Shown here piece after piece: positions 34,665 to 46,789 of a stretch of 64,000 nucleotides of DNA (position 1 is the stretch's first letter; each line of letters begins with the position of its first letter). The translations under genes were made by a program, and so were the position numbers. The DNA is from Cyrtodaria siliqua (taxonomy: Eukaryota; Mollusca; Bivalvia; Adapedonta; Hiatellidae). The DNA lies in assembly GCA_037043455.1 (NCBI GenBank), contig JAWPHD010001802.1, positions 124,001 to 188,000 on the forward strand, in the 5' to 3' direction. The notes under the pieces were generated by a model. The model did no database searches and was not told where the DNA came from. It saw only the letters and a program-made list of their open reading frames with translations.

Positions 34665-35585
34665 CTATGAAGTTTGTGAAGCACTCATCTTCCTATTAGA
34701 TAATAATTTCGTCAGGTATGTACCACCGTTTATAGACAAATTGTTGGTATCCCTATGGGTACGAACTGTGCATCACTTGTCGCAGATTTGTTTTTATTTT
34801 GCTATGAAAGGGATTTCATGTTGAGTCTTTCACCAGATACCCAGGCAGATACCCAGGCAGATATTATTGAAGCTTTTAATGACACCTCTCGGCATCTGGA
34901 TGACATACTGAACATTGACAACCCTTTCTTTCCAACTATGGTTGATAATATTTATCCTAAAGAACTTCAGCTTAATAAAGCTAATATATCTGATAAAAAC
35001 GCTTCTTTTCTTGATTTAGATCTCTCGATTGAAAATGGTGAAATAATTAGCAAAATCTATGACAAGAGAGATGATTTTAATTTTGACATTGTTAATTACC
35101 CCCACTTGGATGGGGATATTCCCCGAGCAACTTCTTATGGGGTATACATGTCTCAACTTATTCGTTTTTCAAGAGCTTGTACTCGAGTTGAGGACTTTAA
35201 TATTCGTAATCTTTGTATAACTAAAAAGCTACTCAATCAGGGTTACCGTTACCATAAACTTCGTAAAACCTTTGCAAATTTTTATTTTCGTAACCCTGAT
35301 CTTCTTTCCAAATATAAAAGTAATTTAAGGACTCTTCTGCGACAAGGACTTTCACAACCTGACTTCTATGGTGATGTGATTTATAAACTTCGTAAGATTC
35401 TTGGTCATGATCACTTTCATGCTATCGTTGTTAAACTTGTTAAAAAGTTTATCAAAAGAGGTTATGACCCTATCATTTTGCAACGTACTGCATGCTTGGT
35501 GGTGGACCCTTTTACCGTTCGCCACTATGCTTTCCTCTTTAATTGTACGATGACCGGACAGGCTGTGGACCCTACGACTACCTAA
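34665..35585 (+). pseudogene. PLE-RT copy 3, C-terminal half (276 open codons)
   Basis: An uninterrupted frame from MGTNCASLVADLFLF (34755) to TAA at 35583. Just upstream, YRQIVGIPMGTNCA links to the palm motif. Blocks: PDTQAD (duplicated 12 bp), FNDTSRHLDDILNIDNPFF (catalytic YLDD present as HLDD), KELQLNKANISDKNASFLDL, LSIENGEIISKIYDKRDDFN, FDIVNYPHLDGDIPRATSYG, CITKKLLNQGYRYHKLRKTF, SKYKSNLRTLLRQGLSQPDF, KILGHDHFHAIVVKLVKKF and VVDPFTVRHYAFLFNCTMTG. The loss of Tyr in YLDD and the missing 5' half argue that it is inactive. Confidence 0.85.
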
Positions 35586-36095
35586 AGCCCATTGGGACGG
35601 TGGCGTTTGATGGTTGTCTATGATCTTTCATGTCGTGCCCTTAATGGTTTATTCTCTTGTTGCTCTGGCTTCTGCCAAGTCATTGAGTACCTTCATTGTG
35701 GCTTTCTAGGCTATTGTTTTTTTTGTATTATATTTACACGAGCATATTTTTGTTTTACTTATATTGCCTATTGATGCTGCCTTGTTGGTTAGAGATTGGA
35801 TCATGTCGGGGATTTCTTTATTTATACTGTCCTGTTTTAATGGGATGACAGTAGGGTACGTATGAGGTTTGGTGCACCCTAGAACCGGTTTAAACCCCCA
35901 GTGGTCTTTGTTGCCACTGACCGTTCCAAGGCGGTAGCCCTATTGTCAACCCTTTTGTGTTTGTGATGTCGTTTGCATTTTTTATTACTTTTGACTTCTC
36001 GTTTGTCTGTTTCCGTGTTTGTATTTGTGTTTTGTGGTTGACTGTCGTCCTTGAATGCTGCTTTCCCTGTCCGATATTTTTATCTTTCTTTCTGT
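35586..36095 (+). repeat. PLE-RT family tail (3' region) of copy 3
   Basis: Follows the stop directly. It contains GCTGCCTTGTTGGTTAGAGA, TTATACTGTCCTGTTTTAA, TTTGGTGCACCCTAGAACCG, GTTTAAACCCCCAGTGG, GCCACTGACCGTTCCAAGG and TGTGGTTGACTGTCGTCCTT. Used as the reference for the other tail copies. Confidence 0.85.
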
Positions 36096-36304
36096 CCAAG
36101 ATATACAGAACGGTAGAATGGCAATAAATTCATCAATAATGAAAGAGAAAAACTTCATCATTATATCCATGAACAAAATGTGGATAGTCAAAAACACTTT
36201 AATAAAATAATAATAATTACAGACACGTGCTTCCGGTTTCAAATGTTTTTCTGCACAAATGACCAAGACGTTTGTCGTTTGTATTTACAATCAATCGAAT
36301 GATC

Positions 36305-36780
36305 AAGACAAGTTTATTTCGTATTTGATCTTTACCAAACTTTGCAAATTGTTAATATTTATGAAAGTTCGAACAAGTTCTAAAACTAGCTATATCGGAC
36401 CAACAACGCGAGGGTTATGGCCCATTCAATTATTGAAAAATGCCATATTCAGCCTTGTGAACACTAGTACCATCATTTGTATTTGATCTTTACGAAACTT
36501 GAATAAACTTGATAAATGAATCTTCAAAATCCAGCTATATGGGATAACTAACATCAGAGTTGTGGTCCTTTATTAACTAAAAAAATCAATATTTAGCCTT
36601 GATAACACTCTAGCAACATTTCCTTTTGTATTTGATCTTTACCAAACTTGACCGGATTTTTGATACTAATCAAAGTGCGGACAAGATCGAAAACCAGCTA
36701 AATCAGACCAGGAACACTAGAGTTATACCTTTGATTTATTGAAAAAAGGTCATAGTCTGCCTTTATAAAGCATTCTTGTT
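36305..36780 (+). repeat. Tandem repeat, period ~160-170 bp, three diverged copies
   Basis: TATTTGATCTTTACCAAAC recurs with ACCAGCTA(T/A)ATC, AGAGTTATGGCC-like phrases and GCCTT(G/T)(A/T)(G/T)AA. Related single units are at 38280-38440, near 32320-32400 and near 60200-60310. Confidence 0.75.
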
Positions 36781-36784
36781 GCTT

Positions 36785-37490
36785 CTAGACTCTGCACCAA
36801 TACACACATCTCCAATTTTTTAATTTCTTCCTTCTTTACTACTATTTAAGATCCAGTTAAACAATATTGTGCTAAAGCTTATGCCGGATCTAGAATTAAT
36901 TTATTTTGGTCAATTAAATTCAGGTGACGTTCTTGATAATATTTGCAATAAACGTAAAGTTTTATTTTAAGGTACTTACATGTATGACTTTTCCGCACTA
37001 TTTACAATCTTACCACACAACCTTATAAAACACAAGCTTAATGGTCTCCTTCAAAAATCTTTTGCTGAAGGAAACATTACATTTTTGGCATGTAACAATA
37101 TTTAGTGTTGTTTTGCTAACGGCATTTTGGACAATTACACTATTTGGATTTGAAAAGAAGTTTGTGAAGCACTTATTTCATTTGTATGGAACCATGTTTA
37201 TAGACAAAGTGTTGGTTTCCCTTTTGGGTACAAATTGTGCACCTATTGTCGCAGATTTGTTTTTGTATAGCTTTGAAAAAGATTTCACCAGATACTCTAG
37301 CAGATGAGATTGAAGCCTTTAATAAAACCTCTGGGTATCTGGACGTATTAAACATTGACAACCTTCTTTTCTGCTATGATAAACAATAGTTGTCCTAAAG
37401 AACTCAACAAAGCTAACAAAGCTAATATTTCTGGTACTGTCGCTTCTTTTCTCGAATAACATCTCTCTAAAGAAAATGGAGAAATTATTA
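36785..37490 (+). pseudogene. PLE-RT copy 4, decayed
   Basis: Frame-shifted remnants SRINLFWSIK, FLYSFEKDF, IEAFNKTSGYLDVLNIDN and KENGEIISKLY. It ends where a diverged ~520-bp copy of the 606-bp repeat begins. Confidence 0.7.
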
Positions 37491-38290
37491 GCAAACTCTA
37501 TGGACAAGCGTTGCCTGTGTAGTTTGGCGGCAGATAAACGTCTCCCCGTGCTTGCAATAATCAGAACTGTTATTCATTCTGATATCTGGAGACTTTCTGT
37601 CCGATATTTATATACAGATATCGGTGGTACATTCTCGAATATTTTTGTTTTCTTACCTTAATTTCGAATAGGTGGTTCCGTAACTCCAGCCTTTAAAAGT
37701 TCTGAGTATTGTTTAATCGCCTTTAGGATATGTCGTCTGTTTTTTGATTTAGTCTTTTGACTGTTACTTGTGATACGACGGCTTCTTAAATTCTGCTCGC
37801 AACTAAATTCCATTTTGTTGATTTTACCCATTGTTTTCTCGTTTAGGGCAACGCATTTTGTTAGAATCATGGACCAGACGCCGCTGGCCATGGACTGGTA
37901 TGAAAATACCTCATTGAATACTCCATGTTCAATGGAGTCCGTCTTCGAGATGGATAAATGTTCATACTATTTAAACTGTAAATAATGAATTGTGCTCAAC
38001 CCGGGATTAGAGGGCGGGGATTTCTTTATCTACACTGTCCCATTTTACTGGGATGACAATAAGGTAAGATTGAGGATTGAGATTGGAGCACATATCATCT
38101 GGTTTAAAACCCAGCGGCTTGTTTGCCGTTCCAAGACGGTAGCACTATTGTGAACCCGTTTGTGGTTGTGATGTCACATGCATTGCTTCTTAATAACATT
38201 TTATTTTTTTTGTTTTAATGCGTGTTTTACATTGTCTGTATTCTGTGAAAGCTACATTTCCTGTTCAACTTTTATACCTACTTTTGTGAA
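37490..38290 (+). repeat. Diverged 606-bp repeat unit joined to a PLE tail fragment
   Basis: 37490-38018 aligns block by block with the unit at 33285 (TTTGGCGGCAGATAAACGTC, CTTTTGACTGTTACTTGTG, CCATGGACTGG, CTCAACCCGGGATTAGAGGG). At GGGCG it jumps to tail sequence GGGATTTCTTTATCTACACTG and AACCCAGCGG, ending near 38290. Confidence 0.8.
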
Positions 38291-38449
38291 CACCTTCATT
38301 TTGTATTTGATATTTACCAAACTTGCCAGTTTGTTGATATTAATGAAAGCTTTGATAAAAAATGTTATATCAGATTAGTAACACCAGAGTTATGGCCATT
38401 GATATATTGAAAAATGTCATATTCTGCTTTGCGAACACGGGCAAATATG

Positions 38450-39250
38450 TCTCCCCTCACGAAGTATTGTTTTTGCTGTGTCCGTCTGTCTGTCTGTCTG
38501 TCACAAATGTTGTCGCCGTTACTCCTCCTAAACCGCCCGTTGAATTACAGGAAGCATCGGTATAATGTCTAGTTGTGCATATCGCGTTTGTGTTCCGGTT
38601 CGATGATTTTTGACGGAGTTATGGCCCTTTGACGTTTTCACTTTAAATTTGTTGTCACCGCTACTCCTCCTAAACCGCTTGTTGGATCTCGCCGAAATTT
38701 ACGGAAGCATCGATACAATGAAGGATAAAAATATCGGACAGGGAAAGCAGCATTCAAGGACGACAGTCAACCATAAAACACAAAAACAAACACGCGAACA
38801 GACAAACGAAAAGGCAAAAGTAATAAAAAATGCGAACGACATCACAAACACAAAAGGGTTGACAATAGGGCTACCGCCTTGGAACGGTCAGTGGCAAAGT
38901 AGGCCACTGGGGGTTTAAACCGGTTCCAGGGTGCACCAAACCTCACACTTACCCTACTGTCATCCCATTAAAACAGGACAGTGTAAATAAAGAAATCCCC
39001 GCCATGATCTAAACTCTAACCAACAAGGCAAAGCCTATTTGTGCATATCGCGTTTGTGTTCCGGTTCGATGATTTTTGACGGAGTTATGGCCCATTGACA
39101 TTTTCACTTTAAATTTGATATCGCCGCTACTCCTCCAAAACCGCTTGTTGAATTTCGACGAAACTTGGTCGGAAGCATCGGTATGATGCCTAGTTGTGCA
39201 TATCGCGTTTGTGTTCCGGTTTGATGATTTTTGACGGATTTGAAATTTCT
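38450..39250 (+). repeat. Tandem repeat, period ~150 bp, split by a PLE tail insertion
   Basis: Begins with a (GTCT)n tract at 38483. Units contain GTTGTGCATATCGCGTTTGTG, TTCCGGTTCGATGATTTTTG, ACGGAGTTATGGCCCTTTGA and CCGCTACTCCTCCTAAACCG. A PLE tail (about 38721-39029, reverse) interrupts the third unit and the array resumes at about 39030. Confidence 0.88.
38721..39029 (-). mobile_element. PLE-RT family tail, solo copy nested in a tandem repeat
   Basis: Reverse copy of the tail: AAGGACGACAGTCAACCA, AAAGGGTTGACAATAGGGC, ACCGCCTTGGAACGGTCAG, GGGGGTTTAAACCGG and TAAACAAAGAAATCCCCGCC-like wording. The target unit continues on both sides; no clear target duplication. Confidence 0.8.
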
Positions 39251-40230
39251 GGAGCACATTTAAATAAAACGCAATACATTTTAAGCACAAATGTATAGTA
39301 ATAATTCCCAAGATAATAATAAATAATTCATTGGGTCCTTGTTTAAATTTGTTTAAAATAGGCACTTCAAGTGTGATGTTTTCTTGTTTGAAATAGGCAC
39401 GAAAAACGCGTCTTCAACCATTGTTCTGCCTTCTCTTGCACTAGAGTTATTAACCTAATGTACGTTAGGCTCTAGTCACGATAACAAAGTGTATAAGTAT
39501 GCGTTTTGCAAGGTAAGCCTTATGTAGTAATAACAAGAGCTGTCGGAGAACAGCGCAGCTCGGCTATTAGTTTTTTTCTGAGAACAACAAAGTATACACC
39601 AGATATTCAATAAGAGAAATCTCTCTTCATACACGCCATCTATAAAGAAATATCTGAGATATATATCCATGAGCAATATTAACAAATAAAAAAAATTCTA
39701 ATCAGTTCGTGGTTGGAAAATAAAAACGTTAAATTGTCAGCATTTAACAAACTGGGTTCACATACAATGTCTTCTATGACATTACTTTAGTATGTCCTAA
39801 TGCACAATGCCTTCGAAAAAAATGACATCAACATTCATCGTAAAATCTGCAATTGAAGAATCAATTCATAAAACCGACATTTACGATAAGCTTTGGGTAG
39901 ATGTTCATATCTATTCAAACTGGTGCCACTCCACAGCGGAACATGACACAAGTTATACATATGACGTAGAGCATTTAACTTATAGTATGGTTCGACGTCA
40001 AAACTAACAGTAGGTTTGAAATTTATTCATTGTATCTCTTGGTGAGTAATAATAAATGTATTAATCACAGAACATACGGCGTGGGGGTGTAATAACACCA
40101 TTCAATATTTTCGATATTCCACTAGTGGTATAACATAACGTTAATAACGTCATGGACGTCACGTTAATGTACGTTTTCTGACGTAATGTGACGTTATAAG
40201 TTCTGTAATAAATAGAATCTCACATTCGTT
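39251..40230. other. No gene seen
   Basis: Unassigned AT-rich DNA. 40130-40200 is rich in ACGTCA/GACGT steps (AACGTCATGGACGTCACG). Confidence 0.45.
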
Positions 40231-40236
40231 CTCACT

Positions 40237-40335
40237 CATTATTGAATTATTAAACTCGTTAGCAAAAATGATATAATGCTCGGCATAAGCCTCGCATTAT
40301 ATCCTTTGCCAACTCGTTTAATAAATTCAATAATG
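40237..40335. mobile_element. Palindromic foldback element (99 bp)
   Basis: CATTATTGAATTATTAAAC ... GATATAATGC, a CTCGGCATAAGCCTC centre, then the reverse complement GCATTATATC ... GTTTAATAAATTCAATAATG. Same architecture as 43567-43714 and 50301-50393. Confidence 0.85.
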
Positions 40336-40369
40336 AATGAATACTCATGTAATATCCACTCACTATATA

Positions 40370-41660
40370 AAATATGAACAGAAAATGTAGCCTTCAAGGA
40401 CCACAGTCAACCAAATGCAACAATTACAACGATGTTAAAAGGCAAGATATGACATCACAGACATAAAAGGGTTGACAATAGGGCTAACGCCCTGGAACGG
40501 TCAGTGGGAAAAAGGACCATCGGGAGTTTAAACCAGGTCCTATGGGGCATCACGCCTCACTCTAACTCTATTATCATCCCATTAAAACGGGACAGTGTAA
40601 ATAAAATTATTCCCGCCAGGTTATATTATCTAACAAGCAAAGCAGAATTAATAGGCAATATAACACATACACGATCATGTATATATGCATATAAAACACA
40701 TAAACGATCATGTATATATGCATATAAAAAAGCCTATAAAGCCACAAAGCAAGTACCCATTAACTTGGCAGAAGCCAGAGCAACAAGAGAACAAGCCATT
40801 AAATGTTCGACAAGACAATATTTAAGGCAAGCATCAGACGATATCTCCCTTTGAGTATTAGATATACGTCATCATAGGGTCCACAATCTGTCCTGTCATC
40901 GCACGTAAATCAAAGAGGACATCATAGTGGCGAACTGTAAATGGGTCAACAATAAAACATGCAGTAGGTTGGAAAATGATAGGGTCATAACCTCTTTTGA
41001 TAAACGTTTTAACAAGTTTAATACAGATTGTATGAAAGCGATTATGTCCAAGGATCTTACGAAGTTTGTAAATCGTATAACCATAGAAGCCCAGTTGTGA
41101 TAGTCCTTGTCGCAGAAGAGTTCTTAATTTGCTTTTATATTTCAAAAGTGTATCAGGGTTACGATAATATAATTTTGCAAAGGTTAACGATAGGCCTGAT
41201 GGAGGAGATTCTTAGATATACACAGATTAAGAATATTAAAGTCGTCAACTCGAATACGAGTAAGGTAAGAAACATAAAACCCCTAAGAAGTAGCTCGGGG
41301 CACATCCCCCTCTAATTTGGAAAACTAACAGTTCCAATATTAAAACTATCTGTCTTGACCTAGAGTTTACTTAACATTTCTCCATTTTAAATAGAGAGAT
41401 ATAAATTAAGAAAAGAAGTGACAGTATCAGCAATATTAGCTTTGTTGAGTTGAAGTTCTTTGGGATACATAGTATTAACCATAGTAGTCGTACCCATAGG
41501 GATACCAACAATTTGTCTGTAAACAGCAGTTCCATACCTGACGGAAATATTATCTAAGGAAAATGAGTGCTTCACAAACTTCTTGGAATGTCCACATAGT
41601 GTAATTGTCTAAAATGCCGTTAGTAACAAACTCTTTAAACCATTTCAATGTATTAATGGT
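40370..41660 (-). pseudogene. PLE-RT copy 5 with tail, decayed
   Basis: The minus strand from ~41655 carries TNGILDNYTMWTFQEVCEAL, YRQIVGIPMGT, MYPKELQLNKANIADTVTSF, LNLYLSI, GDVPRATS, YKSKLRTLLRQGLSQLGFYG, KILGHNRFHTICIKLVKTF and VDPFTVRHYDVLF, ending near 40858. The tail follows to 40370 with the fold at 40480-40560. Frameshifts separate the blocks. Confidence 0.8.
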
Positions 41661-41706
41661 TTTGTTTGATAGCTGCGTAAATTAGTCCCAGCTTCCACAG
41701 ATCACT

Positions 41707-41849
41707 GCGTACGCAACTGCATTCTCGCTTGCCAGAGTATCAAGGACAGCCTTTGTTAAAAACGTTGTTTGTATGTACATGGAAAGCGTACCCAACTGCA
41801 TTCTCGCTTGCCAGAGTATCAAGGACAGCCTTTGTTAAAAACGTTGTTT
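41707..41849. repeat. Direct duplication, period 79 bp
   Basis: CAACTGCATTCTCGCTTGCC and AGAGTATCAAGGACAGCC, TTTGTTAAAAACGTTGTTTG occur twice, 79 bases apart, nearly without change. Confidence 0.9.
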
Positions 41850-43560
41850 GAAGAATGTTTATATTATCTATCATGGAAGCTTACATTTTAAATCTGTATA
41901 GTGTATAACTGGAATACTTTTATGACATTAGTTATATCATTTGTCTCTTATATCTCTGTATAGAGAGTATGTGTACAATTGTATTGTTACATATTTTATT
42001 GTGAAAATATTTCTATTGTATATATATGATAAGACGAAAATAAAATATTGTTTTTCTGTCTGTCTGTCTGACCGTCCGATTTCGTCCGTCCGTTCGTCCA
42101 TTGGTCCGTCCGTTCGTCCATGGTCTAAGCTTTCCAATGATTTATAGGTTGATCATATTTACTGAATAATAAAAATATTATTCTGGGGGGGCCACGTGGT
42201 TCCTTTTCTTTACTATAAATATAGAAGGGGACAACACATAAACTTGTCCTAAAGCAGGGACAATATCTACATCTACATATTTTGCCTGCATGGTTTGTAC
42301 AATATATCATTATCTTAACGGTAGTTTTAATGTTTTTATGTTCCACATACAAGACAAATGCACTTTGATGAATCGTTATAAAAAAATCTCCATTTACACG
42401 CGTAGACGTATCTAGAAAAGACTGAAGAGTTAGTGCATTAGGACATACTAAAGTAATGTCATAGACCAGTGTTGGGGTAACACAATTAACGCTTCCAACA
42501 AAACGTAACCTCTACGTCTAGAGAGTGTTGATGTGTAAGAGATAATACCAACTAGTCATTACACCGCATTGGCTTGTTGCTTGCAATATGATGTTATCCC
42601 ATTTACTAAAATGCAGCTGGGCATGCCACTGTAGCACTATAATTACACGAAGGGCTTTTCCAGAGATGCCAAACTGTTTTATCATGCAGATATGCAATTT
42701 TCTGCCTAATAAAGGGGTGACCTTATACATTTTGCTTTAATAAGGCACTGACCAATAAAGCAAATCAATGCGGAATTCCTCGGCGTTTATTGTACGTAAC
42801 GTTATCTGACGTCATGCACGTAACGTTGCCTGAGGTCGGAATCTACAGTTTTCTTTGAAATTCAGACTATTTTCAGACATGTACACTAATTACGTTAAAT
42901 AACTTGAATTCTATTTTTCAAAACTAACAAACCTTCCCTATTCCTGAAAGACCATATAATTTCCTCTCAAAATACAGCAAATACATGCTAGAAAGCAACA
43001 AAGTCAGTTTCTCTGCCTACAAATACAATTCATTTACCCCACCCACTCAGCACTCAAATTAAAGAAAACATGACATTTATAAACACACGGCAGCATATAC
43101 CTGTCCCTTATTTGAGATATAACACATCCATAATTGTCATAAAAATGCTATTTCTACATACCTTATCCGGCTTTTTTTCCCGTAATCTTATGTCGAATGG
43201 AGAACTGCAAGAAGTCATCAAATAAAGCTACCATTTACAACATAGCCACCAGTTACTAGTTTCTGTTTACAGCCTCTATACCGCTTACAGTACAAAAAGT
43301 TCATTTACACCAAAATTAACTATTATGTCATACTAAGTCAAAAACACCACATTTGTGGATTTCTTTTTTATTGTCTAGCCTGTACATGGCTTTTAATCTC
43401 TTAGATTTCTGTTTTATAAGAAATTCCCCATTGAAACTAAGGAGGCTCCCCTTACGTCATAAAACAAACAAAAAACAACAACATGGCGTCGTTCTCGATA
43501 AGCGTAACATTCTTAGAAATAGGTAATAATAGTAATTCATACAGAAAATATGGATAATCT
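41850..43560. other. No gene seen
   Basis: Contains a (TCTG)n/(CGTC)n tract at 42055-42120 of the kind that starts bivalve repeats and otherwise unassigned DNA. Confidence 0.45.
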
Positions 43561-43566
43561 ACATGA

Positions 43567-43714
43567 TAAATAGAATATCTCGTATGTCAGTGCCTTTTAC
43601 TATCCAGTTTATTAGGCTCGGCACGAAATCGGAGAATGGCTCGGCATTCTTCGTTTTCTAAGCCTCGCCTAATAAACTCGATAGTAAAAGGCACTGACAT
43701 AATATTCTCTATTT
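43567..43714. mobile_element. Palindromic foldback element (~148 bp)
   Basis: AAATAGAATAT...TATGTCAGTGCCTTTTACTA, then GTTTATTAGGCTCGGC and an AGAATG/GCATTCT inner stem; the right half is the reverse complement. Confidence 0.87.
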
Positions 43715-45218
43715 AACTTGTAAAAGAGGCCATTATGACAACCCGTGTCGAATGCCCCCGATATATCTAACATGACCATATTGAACATATGGTCAGTTGT
43801 TTTGAGAAGGTTCAATAATGTTGTTATTGACCCGAGATATTGTTGATGGCCATTTTGCTATTTGGTAAGCCAATACTACGTTTTGCGATCCATTATGAAA
43901 CCTAAATGATTTTACTTTTTCGAACACTTTATAGGTAAGAGGTAAACGTGTAAACGGTCTGCAGTTTACAGGGTTTACTTCTACATTTGCCTTCTCTTAA
44001 TATCGGTATGATAATACCCCTTTTCAGATCGGACGGCTCATGTTCTGTTTAGAAAACCATATCATAGAAATATGCGAGATAGTGAACTACAGATGTTTCT
44101 CCGTACCTTAAATGGTCATTTACTATAAGGCCATGCCATCCAGATTTATTTAATTTAAGGGAATGAATGAATTCATGTACATCCGAATACTTTACAGGAC
44201 CGTTGAGGATCTTATCGGCAGAATGATCAGCTGATTTCAAAACGCTCTCGATATGAGTATCAATTTCTTTTTTAAATTCGTTATTAAACTTTATTAAAGA
44301 CATGAATGATAACATTTGCGTAGCGTTTTTTGGATGCGTCTACAACCTCGTCTGGTTTCCTAAAACATTACCATCTATGTTTATATCTAAAACTGACATT
44401 AGAGCGTCTTTTTATTTTATTTTTTATTTCTAGAAACTAACACGCCAAATAATGGCAAAATTACATACAAAAACGTTTATCAAAATTCTATCCATGTGTT
44501 CAGGTCATAAATTAATGTATATGTGACGATTATAAGTATCGTATTTTTCATGGTTTCTTAAATAAAATACCCGTGATTGAATATTAGTAAAATGTATTGT
44601 GAGTTGGTAACTCTTAATTGGACGCTCCAGTTTGGTCTATCTGGGTAAAGCCGTTTGTGTTGTGTCTATATAGTTTGGATTCTCAAAATATGCGAGTTAT
44701 ATATAGCCCTCGTCGTCAGTATGTTTAGAAAAGGTGTACAACACATGTTGTTAATTTCGGCTGTTGTTTGCGAGATAGCTACTTTAAGATGTGCCAACAT
44801 GTTTTCGACTCAACCTCTACAATTTTTCGAACACTGATTATAAAATCTACTATTCCGCCCAGATATTGCATTTCCCTAAATTTTTGAATTGACCTTTGAG
44901 GAACATGTTTGACCTCTCAGGTCTAGTAGGGCCTTGCGTGATATTTAGTTTTAATTAAGACAAAGTCTTATTTGCGACCATATGAATCGAATTAACGATG
45001 TGACTATACATTTCATCAACGTCATTTGAGCAAAACAGTAAATCTTTGTCTAGTTCCGCTGCATATGTATCTTTAACTGCGTCTGAACATTTTCTCTAGT
45101 TAAACTGTATATGTTTCTGTGTTTCTGGATGTGTTTAATTATATGTTAATCCTTGATAATTGGAAGATGGTCCGATACAGTACAGACATCATCATTATTT
45201 CCATTACACAGTTTAATA

Positions 45219-45340
45219 ACACTTGCGGAACGTCGGTGGTACTACCCAGCTGCCCTCCCGTACACGAAACTTGCCCGGAGGGTCACCTGGGGTCTTCCTC
45301 CATCGAAAGCTGCCACATGACCTCAATCAATCAATCAGTT
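45219..45340 (+). mobile_element. SINE-like family B, copy 1
   Basis: ACTTGCGGAACGTCGGTGGT, TACCCAGCTGCCCTCCCGT, GGGGTCTTCCTCCATCGAAAG, CACATGACCTCAATCAATCA with a (CAAT)n tail. Lies inside the LINE. Confidence 0.6.
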
Positions 45341-46299
45341 TATAACATGTTTTTTGGTATAATTTAGTCAAGCGTCTTCTTAGTCGGCATCCGTTCTTTG
45401 CGAAAACAGAAAATTGTTATGAAGAAACCATTTTAGTAAGCACCCTACTGTTGGGCTACATATGTCAACATTGAAATCGCCCGTTACTATCACATGTCCC
45501 TTTTCTGAATATATTTACAAGAGAGACTGCATTGTATCTAGACACTCTATTTATTCATCGAAACTATAATTAATAGAAGGCATATATACAGAGAGTATAA
45601 ATCGAGATTTATTAGGAGAGATAATAATTTCTACACCTGCGAAATATTTTATATTCATTAACAAATGTTTAAAATCTGTGTCTGAATAAAGCAAATCCAA
45701 GAAATATTTATATAGACAAAAAGAAATAGAAAAACAAATAGCGATGAACCATGACAAATTAGAGAACCGTGAACATATATGGAGAAACTTCCAATAAATA
45801 AGCTGATATTAATTAAATTATACTATAATACATTACTAAAGACAACAAAAGGGAAAGCAAAGCAACTTTCTGTTCTGTCAGAATTATCTTCTCTCGTTTT
45901 TCGATTTTACATTCTTCTTTCAAACCTTACATAATTCTGGTTGCAACTTTCTTTTCAGTAATTCTCTTTCATAAACAAGAAAATGATTTCATCATAAATA
46001 TAAACTATATTATAAATATAACGAATAATGTATACCACCTTAATGCTTGCATAATATATCAAATCAATGCTAAAATAAAACATAATAAAAAATAAATAAA
46101 ATAATCTACACCTACAATTCAAACATACAACATGCATACTGTTTCTTATACATAATTGCACTGCCACCTTTACCACATCTAAGACCCCGATTGTTAGAGG
46201 CATCGCATATATATATCTATATATCTATATATGTTTTATCAGTATGAATAGAGTTTAAAACGCTATATTATTTTAGTTTATGTGTGAGGAAGCTATCCT

Positions 46300-46420
46300 G
46301 CTCACTTGCGGAACGACGGTGGTTCTACCTAGGTGCCCGCCCGTGCAGTACAATTTCATGGAGGTGCACTTAGAGTCTTCCTCCGCTGATGGAATCTGGA
46401 AAGTCGTCATATGACCTAAA
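46300..46420 (+). mobile_element. SINE-like family B, copy 2
   Basis: ACTTGCGGAACGACGGTGGT, ACCTAGGTGCCCGCCCGTG, AGTCTTCCTCCGCTGATGG and CATATGACCTAAAC align with copy 1. Inserted in the same LINE near its endonuclease start. Confidence 0.6.
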
Positions 46421-46789
46421 CTTTTTGTACGACTATAAGATCCAACTTATTTTAATGTTTTAGTTTATGCTCAGTTAATAGAGCAATATCTATTTTCACA
46501 AGTCACTAAGACCACTGCAGACGGCAAGATGCCTCTACCATTCCAGGTCAGAGTTCTGCAATTTACACATGGTACAGTTTATTTATTCATCTCGGGACAA
46601 ACTATATACTGAACAAACTTCCTAATTTCTCACTTTAGTATATCTTTTTAATTAATTTTCATATTTTAAATATATAAATATAATAGTTGTGTGAATTGGT
46701 TTAGACAAATAGTTTGTAAAATATTTATATTTTGTTTAAATTGTTACCTCTCTCAACAGGTGACCTCCGTTTATATGAATACATGTAAT

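Larger units (their letters stand above)
43730..46565 (-). pseudogene. APE-type LINE (endonuclease plus RT start), decayed, with two SINE insertions
   Basis: Minus strand from ~46560: LTWNGRGIL-like start of the APE domain and a LLTEHKL-like remnant, GKGGSAIMYKKQYAC (~46140), AGVEIIISPNKSRFILSVYM (~45640), GHVIVTGDFNVDI (~45500). Then, after 44320, the linker and RT start: KSADHSADKILNGPVKYSDV, HEFIHSLKLNKSGWHGLIVN, HYLAYFYDMVF and IIPILREG. Stops and shifts throughout; RT palm with YxDD not found. SINE-like family B copies lie at 45219-45340 and 46300-46420. Confidence 0.75.

Noticed and set aside
41937..42147. Frames on both strands with STV/PSVRP-like repeats
   Set aside because: Produced by the CGTC/TCTG simple tract.
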